A stretch of 32,995 nucleotides of DNA from Kamptonema formosum PCC 10802 (GTDB lineage: Bacteria > Cyanobacteriota > Cyanobacteriia > Cyanobacteriales > Oscillatoriaceae). The stretch covers positions 5,572,625-5,605,619 of the forward strand of contig NZ_KB235948.1 in the NCBI RefSeq assembly GCF_000332335.1, written 5' to 3'. The notes beneath the pieces were generated by a model, which did no database searches, was not told the DNA's origin, and was given only the letters and a program-made list of their open reading frames with translations. Of this stretch, positions 8,485 through 16,600 are shown piece by piece (within the stretch, counting starts at the first letter, position 1; each line of letters begins with the position of its first letter). Both the position numbers and the translations under genes were made by a program.

Positions 8485-8570
8485 CTATAGCGAGTCTAAA
8501 TGATGGGCGCAACCGCTCTTGGCCCAGACCCCCAGTTTCTTTAAGAAACCGGGGGTCTGAAATTTACTTC
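8485..8570. repeat. Truncated MITE-like element
   Basis: The left end CTATAGCGAGTCTAAATGAT, followed by GGGCGCAACCGCT, closely matches the left half of the element at 19754-19859. The core palindrome CAGTTTCTTTAAGAAACCGG and GAAATTTAC are also shared. The right inverted end is missing here, so this looks like a decayed copy. Confidence 0.6.
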
Positions 8571-8753
8571 TGCGGGCGCTTCCCCCATCAATCGAGGGCA
8601 GCTTTCTGTTAGCTGCCCGACAGTCCTTTATCTCCAGTCCGTCCAAGCGCTTTTGACCCACGAGCGCTCGCCTTTAACCCCTGACCTGTATTTCCCCTAT
8701 GCTAGCTTTCTTTTCACCGGCACCCCAATCAACTTAAAGAAAACTTATAAATC

Positions 8754-8784
8754 TTTACTCAATTTGACCTAAATAAGGTATAAT
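8754..8784 (+). promoter_or_regulatory. Candidate promoter for the PP2C gene
   Basis: There is a perfect -10 TATAAT at 8779-8784. The best -35 at a workable distance is weak (TTTACT, 8754-8759, 19-bp spacer). TTGACC at 8764-8769 is a better -35 by sequence but is only 9 bp away. If used, transcription would start near 8791, giving a leader of about 310 nt. Confidence 0.35.
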
Positions 8785-8790
8785 AGTATC

Positions 8791-9103
8791 GTTCTGACTT
8801 AAGAACCGGTGACGGGGACGCTAGATGTAACGTCTGTGCGGGAAGTCGTGGCCCCAAAAGCAAGAGCAGCCTCTATCCAGGGACGAGTGAGGGCGATTCC
8901 TCCCGGGCAATCCAGCTTTGGGTGGCACAGCAGTTCCGACAGCCTTTGGGCGGCATCCGGTCAGCCCGGCACCGGCACCCCCCAGTCGGTGCGGGGGAGG
9001 GGGGCGAGTGATGATTTAAGCTCGGACTAATGTGCGAACAAAGAATAGGGAAATAGCAGTTCATATTTACTAAAATTATTTTCTAGAGAAAGTTATAGAA
9101 GGC
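8791..9103 (+). other. Candidate long structured leader or small RNA upstream of the PP2C gene
   Basis: The stretch follows a TATAAT box and is markedly more G/C-rich than the AT-rich DNA before it. It contains complementary segments (GGGGAC with GTGGCCCC; GACG with CGTC) and a direct repeat AGCTTTGGGTGGCA / AGCCTTTGGGCGGCA (8914 and 8941). No riboswitch class was recognised. It could equally be a degraded gene or plain 5' UTR. Confidence 0.25.
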
Positions 9104-11200
9104 ATGAGCAGTTCAGAGCCGCTTCTTTATTGCATAAATCGGGACTGTGGCAATCCGGGGAATGCCACAGGGGGGCAAGTCTGTGCCAGCTGCTCTACCC
9201 CGCTAGTGTATCGCTATCTTTGGGCGGTTGGCCCAGAGGCGGCGGAGATTGCCACCGGCGAACTGATAAACGAGCGCTACTCGGTGGTGGCGCAGCAAAT
9301 TTGGCTGGACACCAAACCAGCGGAGCCCCCCTCCGCCCCGGAAGAGCTGCCTGAGGCGATCCTGCCCTACCTGCGGCTGTACCCCCAGAGGCTGCACGTT
9401 CCGGAGGTGTACGGTTTTGCGCGGTTGGGGGGGGACCTGGAGACAGAGATCCTGTTGCTGGAGAACGTGCCGGTCGATCCGGTGGGCAACCTCCACCCCT
9501 CGCTGGCGGAAGCGTGGCCAACTGCGCCGGCGGTGCGCCAGGTTTACTGGCTGTGGCAAATCCTGCAGCTGTGGGTGCCTCTGCTGGAACAGGGTGTGGT
9601 GGCGAGCCTGCTGATCCCGGACAATATTCGGGTGGAAGGGTGGCGGGTGTGGTTGCAGGAACTGTATGTTGAGGACTCGGGGAGCGGGAAATCGCTGACG
9701 CTCTCCCAGACGCGGCTGCCAGAGCTGGCGCAGTGCTGGCTGGGGTGGGTGTCTGGGGCGCAACCGGCAGTGGCCAACCAACTGGCAGCGATTTGCCAGC
9801 AAATGCGCCGCAGCACGGCAACAGTGGAGTCGATTGCCGAGCAGCTGAACCAGCTGCTGCTGGAACTGGCGGCGAAGCTGCCGCTGCGCTTGCGAGTTGC
9901 CGGTGCCACGGATACCGGCCCAATGCGCGATCGCAATGAAGATTCCTACTATCCGGCACCGGCTGATATCAAAGCCCGTTCGGCACCGCCCCACGACCGG
10001 CTGCTCCCCTATCTGGCGATTGTCTGCGACGGCGTGGGCGGCCATGAGGGGGGCGAGGTGGCCAGCCAGCTGGCGGTCAGCGCCCTCAAGCAACTGATGC
10101 AAACCCTGCTGTTAGAAACGGCTGAATCGGAGGAAATCACCCCGCCAGAAATGGTGATGGAGCAAATTGAGGAGAGCATCCGGGTGATTAATAACACGAT
10201 AGCCGCCCAGAATGACACCGGCGGGCGCTCGGACCGGCAGCGGATGGGGACGACGCTGGTGATGGCGCTCCAGCTGCCGCAAACGGTGAGGGATTCTGAT
10301 GGCGAGGAGCTGGGGAAAGCTCACGAGCTCTATTTGGCGCATGTGGGGGACAGCCGCGCCTACTGGATTACCAGCGATTACTGCCACCGGCTGACGGCAG
10401 ACGACGATGTGGCCAGCCGGGAAGTCCGCTTGGGGCGCAGCCTGTACCGGCAGGCGCTGCAGCGAGCGGATGCCGGTGCCCTCACCCAAGCCCTGGGCAC
10501 AAGAGATGCTGAGTTCCTCCGCCCCAACATCCAGCGGTTTATTGTCGAAGAAGACGGGTTGCTGCTGCTGTGTTCCGACGGGTTGAGCGATAACGACTGG
10601 GTGGAGCTGTCCTGGGCGAATTGCGCACCGGCAGTCCTCAAGAATGAAATGCAGCTGGATGCGGCAGTCGCGGCGTTTATTAATCTGGCCAACGAAAAAA
10701 ATGGCTGCGACAACGTGACGGTGGTGCTCTCCCAGTGCCGGCTTTCCCCAGAGCCGGTGGTGCTGTTCAAGCTGAAGCCCGCCCCCAAAGCAGCAAAGCT
10801 TCCGGCGCTTGAAGTTTCCCAGGAATCTGGGGAGCCGGTTTTTGAGGGGCCAGAGCCAGCGCCCGCCCCCACAGCGACAGCCCCCCCGACGCCGGAAGTC
10901 ACCCTACCGTCTGGGGAGCCGCCTTTGCAGGAGGCTGCGCCAAAGCAAGCCCCCATAGCGGCAAACCCTCCGCTGTCGGAATTTTCCGAGGCGTCTAAAG
11001 CCCTGCTTTTCGAGGAGCCGGCAGCCTCTGGGCCGGCACCGGTGGCCAACCCCCGCCTGACCCCCTCCCGCGACCCCGCCCCTGTGCTGGGGCTGCTTGC
11101 CGTGTTGCTGATCAGCGGCGCTGTGGCGCTGTTTACTTGGTCGCAGCTCAACCCCCAGGGGTTCGGACAGGTGCGCGAGAGAGTTTTCCCCGGCAAATAG
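9104..11200 (+). CDS. Zinc-ribbon / pseudokinase-like / PP2C-type Ser/Thr protein phosphatase with C-terminal membrane anchor
   Basis: The product is 698 residues. An N-terminal zinc ribbon has Cys10, Cys15, Cys27 and Cys30. Residues about 45-250 read like a degenerate protein kinase (INERYSVVAQ, ILLLENV, then IPDNIRVEGWRVWLQEL) lacking an HRD catalytic loop and DFG motif. The PP2C domain spans about 260-545, with metal-binding and core motifs RNEDSYY, CDGVGGHEGGEVAS, HVGDSRAYW, SDGLSD and CDNVTVVLS, so the phosphatase should be active with Mn/Mg. A Pro/Ala-rich linker (about 560-655) precedes one membrane helix (about 659-680; VLGLLAVLLISGAVALF), placing the catalytic part in the cytoplasm. 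Targets are unknown. The gene is followed by a strong inverted repeat before ftrV. Confidence 0.9.
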   Translation: MSSSEPLLYCINRDCGNPGNATGGQVCASCSTPLVYRYLWAVGPEAAEIATGELINERYSVVAQQIWLDTKPAEPPSAPEELPEAILPYLRLYPQRLHVPEVYGFARLGGDLETEILLLENVPVDPVGNLHPSLAEAWPTAPAVRQVYWLWQILQLWVPLLEQGVVASLLIPDNIRVEGWRVWLQELYVEDSGSGKSLTLSQTRLPELAQCWLGWVSGAQPAVANQLAAICQQMRRSTATVESIAEQLNQLLLELAAKLPLRLRVAGATDTGPMRDRNEDSYYPAPADIKARSAPPHDRLLPYLAIVCDGVGGHEGGEVASQLAVSALKQLMQTLLLETAESEEITPPEMVMEQIEESIRVINNTIAAQNDTGGRSDRQRMGTTLVMALQLPQTVRDSDGEELGKAHELYLAHVGDSRAYWITSDYCHRLTADDDVASREVRLGRSLYRQALQRADAGALTQALGTRDAEFLRPNIQRFIVEEDGLLLLCSDGLSDNDWVELSWANCAPAVLKNEMQLDAAVAAFINLANEKNGCDNVTVVLSQCRLSPEPVVLFKLKPAPKAAKLPALEVSQESGEPVFEGPEPAPAPTATAPPTPEVTLPSGEPPLQEAAPKQAPIAANPPLSEFSEASKALLFEEPAASGPAPVANPRLTPSRDPAPVLGLLAVLLISGAVALFTWSQLNPQGFGQVRERVFPGK

Positions 11201-11322
11201 GCTCGCTGCCGGTGCCGCCTCTGTGCGAGGATGAAGAATGAAGAATCCAAGATGAGCATTTCTTCCTATCTTTCTATTTCTTCCTCTCTGCATCTCCCCA
11301 TTTCTGCCTCTCCGTGAGAAGA

Positions 11323-11380
11323 TAGAAAAACTGTCAAGGCGCGCCTTGGGGCCGTCGCACTGACAGTTTTTCTACTTTTT
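11323..11380 (+). terminator. Long inverted repeat with T-tract between the PP2C gene and ftrV
   Basis: The arms TAGAAAAACTGTCA (11323-11336) and TGACAGTTTTTCTA (11361-11374) are perfectly complementary over 14 bp and followed by CTTTTT. The loop carries the 12-bp perfect palindrome AAGGCGCGCCTT (11336-11347). It could end the PP2C transcript. It lies 25-31 bp before the ftrV start, so it could also be in the ftrV leader as a regulatory structure. Confidence 0.6.
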
Positions 11381-11404
11381 GGAGTGAGAGCACAGGGTTT
11401 TCTT

Positions 11405-11629
11405 ATGAAAGTTGGCGATCGCGTTCGCGTCAAAGAATCAGTCGTTGTTTACCACCATCCTGACCATCGCAATCAGCCCTTTGATGTCAGGGGTCAAGAA
11501 GGAGAAATTGCCGCCCTCATTCAGAACTGGCAAGGGAGACCGGTTAGCGCCAACCTGCCGTTTGAAGTCAAGTTTGACAAAAAATTCAAAGCCCACTTTC
11601 AAAAAGCGGAGCTAGAAGTCATCGAATAG
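11405..11629 (+). CDS. ftrV: Ferredoxin-thioredoxin reductase, variable chain
   Basis: The product is 74 residues starting at MKVGDRVRV; an ATG seven codons upstream (11384) would add a non-family extension. The motifs VVVYHHPDHR, GQEGEIAALIQNWQGRPVSA and FKAHFQKAELEVIE are family hallmarks, and the length equals that of known FtrV proteins. FtrV forms an SH3-like barrel that pairs with the catalytic FtrC [4Fe-4S] subunit. The complex passes electrons from ferredoxin to thioredoxin in the light. ftrC is not in the window. A HIP1 octamer lies inside the gene at 11415. Confidence 0.95.
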   Translation: MKVGDRVRVKESVVVYHHPDHRNQPFDVRGQEGEIAALIQNWQGRPVSANLPFEVKFDKKFKAHFQKAELEVIE

Positions 11630-11659
11630 GCTGCGGCGAGAATTTTTCCCGGAAAAATT

Positions 11660-11887
11660 TCACCGGCGTCCCCGGAGAAACCAGCCAAAGATATTGATAT
11701 CTCCGCGCATTTTTTGCAACTCTTGCCGGTGGCGCTCAGCTGTTGAGCAGTACCACTGGCAGTAACTGTCAAAGTCTTGCCGGTACTGAACTTCCCGGTA
11801 AAATTCGCGGGCGGTCTGGTGCGCTTCCAGAATTTCAATTTCCGGTTGGGGCGCGGGAGCGATCCATCGCAAGTCGTTGAAGCTCAT
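11660..11887 (-). CDS. Small conserved-looking protein of unknown function
   Basis: The product is 75 residues starting at MSFNDLRWIAPAPQPEIEIL. That start has a strong ribosome-binding site (GGAGGGAGG about 7 bases upstream) and is preferred over an ATG 21 codons further out. The protein is hydrophilic and rich in Gln, Arg and aromatic residues (FYREVQYRQDFDSYCQWYC) and ends in FGWFLRGRR. No membrane segment or known motif was found. It converges on ftrV with a 30-bp gap. The composition and good ribosome-binding site argue that it is real; the function is unknown. Confidence 0.65.
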   Translation of the reverse strand: MSFNDLRWIAPAPQPEIEILEAHQTAREFYREVQYRQDFDSYCQWYCSTAERHRQELQKMRGDINIFGWFLRGRR

Positions 11888-12488
11888 AACAATCTTTCCT
11901 CCCTCCGGGCAGCGATGCCAGGACTGACAGGTTAGCAGACAAGCGGGCAATAATTAGCTGAAGCGACTCGGTATCCCTCAATTCTGGCCGGTCGAAACCA
12001 CCGACCTCAGACCTGCCGGTCTGGAGCCCGGATTGCTTACGCCCACGATAGCACAGAATCCCAACCGGCGCTGGCACGCCCCGAACCGCCGGTGCCATCG
12101 AATGCAGGGCCGGCTGAGTCTCTCAGCAAAGGGCTTGACATTTTACAGCTATTATGATATGCACGCTGGAAGTGGGATGGGATAGAGCAGCAGTCATATT
12201 GCTTAGGAGACCAGTGGCCTGGGATCAAAGGCGTAGGACAGGCGTCTCGCCTGTCCCTATCCCTACTAGAAAATCAGATGCCCTGTGCTTAACTGACTGT
12301 CCATTGCTATATCTCTCGTTCCCAGCCTCAGGCTGGGAACGCAATCTGTCGGCGGAGCCGACTTTCAACAGAAAAGCAGGTTAAAAGCCTAACAGCTAAT
12401 CAGCCCTCTCTGGGGAATCGAGCGGTTAACAATCGTGCGGTTGAAAACTGCAATCCAAAAGCGCACAAGTGTGGGGGCGCGAAAAGCC
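11888..12488. other. Intergenic region with several dispersed repeats
   Basis: No convincing gene was found in these 601 bp. It holds an end fragment of the 17749-type MITE (12183-12207), a GTAGGACAGGCG/CGCCTGTCC hairpin (12233-12258) and a CGTTCCCAGCCTCAGGCTGGGAACG hairpin (12317-12341). Short open frames on both strands look like chance. Confidence 0.6.
12315..12341. repeat. Compact palindrome, CGTTCCCAGCCT family
   Basis: The arms CGTTCCCAGCCT and AGGCTGGGAACG are separated by one base, giving a nearly loop-free 12-bp inverted repeat. A sister copy is at 22819-22843 and a degraded one lies between purS and purQ. Confidence 0.7.
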
Positions 12489-13283
12489 TTAAAGCCAGCC
12501 CTTGAGGCGATATACGGCGATACCGATATATTCCTTCAAAGCTTTGGTTGTCTGCTCCAGCCGTTCCGCATCGGGAACCAGATTGAGCACAGCAGCTTGC
12601 CAGCTAATGGAGAGTTCTCGCACATCTTGCTCGCTCACCAAAAAGTCTGTGGGAGCGGGAATCGCCTCAATTTTCTGGCGCTTGAAAATCAGGAGCGAGC
12701 GGGGCATGTGCAGGGCGGAGGTGACGAGGATCACCCGCCGGCGGATGTTTCGGGAGTCGAGGAGTTTGCCGGTATTGACGGCATTTTCATAGGTGTTGAG
12801 CGAGGTTGGGTCTTGCAGGATGGCGGATGCCGGCACCCCCATTGCCCTTGCCAGCACCGCCATGTCCTCCGATTCGGGTGGCCCTCCGTCTTTCCACTCA
12901 ATGCGACCACCGCTGAGAATCAAAACGGGAGCTTTGCCCTGCCGGTGCAGCACAGCACCGTAGAGAACCCGGTCGCCGGCCTCACTGACATCCACCCAAG
13001 GTCTGGGAGGCAGCTGTGACTTGATGCCGCCACCGAGGACAACAATCGCCTCAGCCTGGGGCAGCTCACCCTTAGGCAGATTCTGCCACTCCAGCGAGCG
13101 CACCAAAGCCAGGGAAACCCAGCCGTTGCTCGCCAGCAGCAAGACCGTCAGCGCCAGCGCCACGGCAGTGAGCGCCCATCTCGGACGCCGCCACAGCACC
13201 ACCAGGGCTCCTAGCATCAGCAGGCAGCTCAGCCCCAAGGGGTAGAGGAACACCGGCAGCAGCTTCGACAAAAATAAAAACAT
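12489..13283 (-). CDS. YdcF/ElyC-family (DUF218) membrane protein
   Basis: The product is 264 residues. Two N-terminal membrane helices (about 4-30 and 37-57) precede a DUF218 domain (about 78-245). That domain has AIVVLGGGIKSQLPP, VLYGAVLHRQGKAPVLILSG, ESEDMAVLARAMGVP, NTYENAV and VILVTSALHMPRS, the conserved order for SanA/ElyC/YdcF proteins. Family members act in envelope integrity, in some bacteria affecting peptidoglycan or exopolysaccharide assembly; the reaction is not established. The gene stands alone, with repeat-rich spacers on both sides. Confidence 0.9.
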   Translation of the reverse strand: MFLFLSKLLPVFLYPLGLSCLLMLGALVVLWRRPRWALTAVALALTVLLLASNGWVSLALVRSLEWQNLPKGELPQAEAIVVLGGGIKSQLPPRPWVDVSEAGDRVLYGAVLHRQGKAPVLILSGGRIEWKDGGPPESEDMAVLARAMGVPASAILQDPTSLNTYENAVNTGKLLDSRNIRRRVILVTSALHMPRSLLIFKRQKIEAIPAPTDFLVSEQDVRELSISWQAAVLNLVPDAERLEQTTKALKEYIGIAVYRLKGWL

Positions 13284-13414
13284 CGACTACCCACTAGCTC
13301 ATCAGGGAATTCTTGGAATAGAATAGCAGAGTCATATCCGTCCGGCTTCCCGCAGCCGCCCCTTGAACGTCCAGTTCGCTGACACCAACATTCGGCTGAC
13401 CCGTGGGAAACGTT

Positions 13415-13444
13415 TTGTGAAGAAATTACTAAATCTAGTAGAAT
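13415..13444 (+). promoter_or_regulatory. Candidate promoter of the sensor kinase gene
   Basis: TTGTGA (13415-13420) and TAGAAT (13439-13444) are 18 bp apart. The resulting leader of about 165 nt would include the palindrome at 13494-13551. Confidence 0.35.
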
Positions 13445-13493
13445 AAGGGATGTTTTAGTTTAAAGTGATTTAAAAGGTTTCCCAATCAGTCGG

Positions 13494-13551
13494 GTGCGTT
13501 CCCCTTTGGGGAAGGCACTCACAATCCGCACGGCAGGGGGAACGCACCCCA
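13494..13551. repeat. GGTGCGTTCC-family palindrome
   Basis: The inverted arms GGTGCGTTCCCC and GGGGGAACGCACCCC enclose about 30 bp. The same arm motif defines the two tandem hairpins at 19906-20052. Confidence 0.6.
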
Positions 13552-13613
13552 CCACACTCCGCGCAAAACTTAGCCGGTGCTGAGCTGGCTCTCCCAGAAA
13601 AAAGAGACAGGGT

Positions 13614-16600
13614 ATGAAACTGAAAACGAAGTTGGTGTCAAGTTTTTTGGCTGTCGCCTCCCTGGCAGCAATTTTGGGCATTCTCAAAATCGAAGCCGGG
13701 AAAAATGTAAAAGAAAGTTTTAGTGCGGTTTCGGGGGAAATCACTCCTAAATTGCTGGCGCTACAGCAGATAAAAATGGCCTCCTTTAAGATGATGGTGG
13801 AGGCCAATAGTTACGCGCTGCTCCAAGGGGGGGCGGGAAAGATTTCGGGAGACGTTAAAGTTGAAGAAGACAAAGAAGAAGAGCTAGAAAGCTTTGAAGC
13901 GGCCCGAGAAGATTTAGAAAAAGAGCTGGAGAACTTTAAAAGCCTAGCCGACGCTCCAGAGGAGCGCAAGTTTGTCCAAGAAATTGAAGCTGCCAAAAAA
14001 GACTTTTATCAAGCCGGCCAAACTCTTATACAAGTGAAGGCTGAGGGGGGCAGGGGCCCAAAATTGGTGGGAAATAAAAGAAGTTTGGAACAGGCAGAAA
14101 ACTACTTTACTGAGGTAATTGACCGGGCAATAGAAGCTGAGATAGAACAGCTGGAACGGGAGAATGAAGTCGTTGCCAGCAGGGCTGGGATGGCCATAGC
14201 AATTAACGCCTTTTCGGTGGCAGCCGTAGCCCTGATATCCGGCGCGCTCGCTTTAATTTTAGCAGAAAAGATTGCCAAGCCAATCCTTGAAATTACAGAG
14301 GCGGCGGTCAAAATTGGGCGAGGGGACTTAGGGGCGAGGGTGGATGTAGAGACGGAAAGCGAAATTGGGGTTTTAGCGGAAGCGTTTAACCAGATGGCGG
14401 AGAGCCTCAACAAAACAACAGTCTCGAAAGGGTACGTCGATAACATCATCAAATCGATGCTCGACGCTCTGTTTGTTCTGAATCGGGACGGAACAATCAA
14501 AACCTTCAACTTGGCCGCGTTTTTAATGTTGAGATACCCGGAGGAGATCGACCTGTTAGGAAAGCACGTTAAAATCTTATTTGCGGAGGAGAAATTTTTA
14601 AAAGAATTGGACTTTGAGGAGTCAAAGCGAAACAGCTTTCTGGGCAGGAAAGAGACGACCTTGCTGGCAAAAGATGGCCAGACAGTCCCGGTGTATTTTT
14701 CAGTTTCAGTGATGCGGGACGAGCGGGGCGAGATTGAGGGGTTCGTCTGTTTAGCCCAGGACATCACGGAGCGGAAAGCGGCGGAGGCGGCGAGAGAGGA
14801 ATCAGAAGCCAAGTGGCGCTCCTTGGTGGAGAACGCTCCCGATATCATTCTAACCGCAGATGCTGCCGGTAGGATCAAATTCCTCAATCGCGTGACGCCC
14901 GGGTTGAGCGCCCGGCAGGTAATCGGGAGCAGTCTTTATGACTGGGTTCCGCCAGACTGCCGCCTGCCGTTCAGGGAGATCGTAGAAAGCGTTTTCACCA
15001 CCGGCATCGCGCAGCAGTTAGATCTGGCCGGTTTTGGTCCCTACAGCAGCACGTCCTGGTATTCCAGCCGCATCAGTCCCATTCAAAAGAACGGCGAAGT
15101 CGTGGCGGTTACCATCATTGCCACCGAGATCGCAGAGCGCAAGCGAATGGAAGAGGCGCTGCGGGAATCGGAAAAGCGATACCAGCTCGCCGTGCGTGCC
15201 GGCAAAGTGGGCGTTTGGGACTGGAACGTGGGAACCGGCGAAATTTATCTCGACTCCAACTTAAAAGCCATGCTGGGCTTTGAGCCTGAAGAAATCCCCA
15301 ACCGCATACAAGACTGGCTCAAGCGGGTGCATCCCGAAGACAGGTCAGCGGTGATGGCGGCGGCGAAAGCGCATCTGGAAGGGCGCACACCTGACTACGA
15401 AATAGAGCACCGCACGATCAATAAAGATGGCAGTATCCGCTGGATTCTGGCGCGGGGCACGGCCATCCGCGACGGGGGAGGCAAAGCATATCGCATGATG
15501 GGAACCGACAGCGACATCACCGAAGGCAAGCAGGGGGAGGACGCCCTGCTGCAAGCCAAACAGGACTTAGAAATTCGCGTTCAAGAGCGCACCACGGAAT
15601 TGACCCAGCTGCTAGAACAGCTGCAGCGGGAGTCTTTCGAGCGCCAGCTGGTGGCGGAAGCGCTCAGCCAAAGCCAAGACCGGCTCAATAGCATTCTCAA
15701 CTCACTTGATGACGTGGTGTGGTCAGTTCACGCCACCACGTTCGAGATGCTTTATATCAGCCCCGCCGCTGAAACAGTTTACGGACTCCCCCAGTCCGAG
15801 TTTTTCAACCATCCCAACCTGTGGATGGAGATGATTCACCCGCAAGACCGGCAGCGGGTTGAGGGCATGCTGCAAAAACGCATCACAGCCGGCACCACAG
15901 ATATGGAATACCGCATCGTGCGCCCTTCCGGGGAGGTGCACTGGCTGCGGTCCCGCAGCCGGCTGGTTTGCGACGCCACCGGCAGCCCTGTCCGCATCGA
16001 CGGCATCGAGACGGACATCACCGAGCGCAAGCGGGCTGAAGCTGCTTTGCGCCAGTCGGAAACGCAATTTAGAAAACAGGCCAAACGAGAAGCGCTGCTC
16101 AACCGGCTCGCTAGCCAGATCCGCAACTCTCTCAACCTCGACACGATCCTGGAAACCGCCGTACAGGAAATCCACACCCTGCTGCAGATTGACCGGTGCC
16201 TGTTCGTTTGGTATCGCCCTAACGGTTTGGAAAGTTGGAAAGCCGGTTCGGCGGAAACTTGGAAAGGGCTGGAAAGTTCGGACCGGCCTTCCAACCGGCG
16301 TTCCTCTAAACCATGCAACTCTTACTGGGAAGTGGTCAAAGAAGCCAAGAAGCCCAACGCGCCCAGCCTCTTGGGAGCTTATCCGGACCAGCGGGACTGT
16401 CCGGTGATTGCCAAGCTTTTAAATCGGGAAATGATTCGCCTCGATGATGTCAGGAAGCTCGCCGAACCTGAACTGCAGCAGCTGCAGTGGGTGAGCGGCT
16501 TCTCTTCGATAGCCATATTGCCGATTCACACGCCCGCCGGCGAGATTGGCTTGCTCGCCTGCGGACAGTGCTGCGGTTCCCGCCCCTGGCGCGACAGTGA

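Larger units (their letters stand above)
8438..9103. other. Intergenic region between nfeD-like and PP2C genes
   Basis: The 666 bp hold a truncated MITE-like element (8485-8570), an AT-rich promoter-like stretch (8735-8790) and a G/C-rich possible leader RNA (about 8791-9103). A 73-codon open frame starting GTG at 8809 has no recognisable product and was not annotated. Confidence 0.6.
13284..13613. other. Intergenic region upstream of the sensor kinase with promoter and palindrome
   Basis: The 330 bp lie between the divergent YdcF-like and sensor-kinase genes. They contain a candidate promoter (13415-13444) and a GGTGCGTTCCCC/GGGGGAACGCACCCC palindrome (13494-13551). No gene is seen. Confidence 0.6.

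Noticed and set aside
8764-8784. TTGACC / TATAAT as a standard promoter pair
   Set aside because: The 9-bp spacing is too short for a sigma70-type promoter, so only the -10 was kept, with a weak alternative -35.
8809-9030. 73-codon GTG-initiated open frame upstream of the PP2C gene
   Set aside because: There is no ribosome-binding site of note, no protein-like pattern and a composition better explained by structured noncoding DNA.
10378-11259. 293-codon minus-strand open frame opposite the PP2C gene
   Set aside because: It is Ser/Gly/Ala low-complexity sequence with no domain, and it overlaps a gene with clear PP2C motifs.
14102-14887. 261-codon minus-strand open frame in the sensor kinase
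   Set aside because: It is antisense to the HAMP/PAS region and has a Ser-rich composition typical of a shadow frame.
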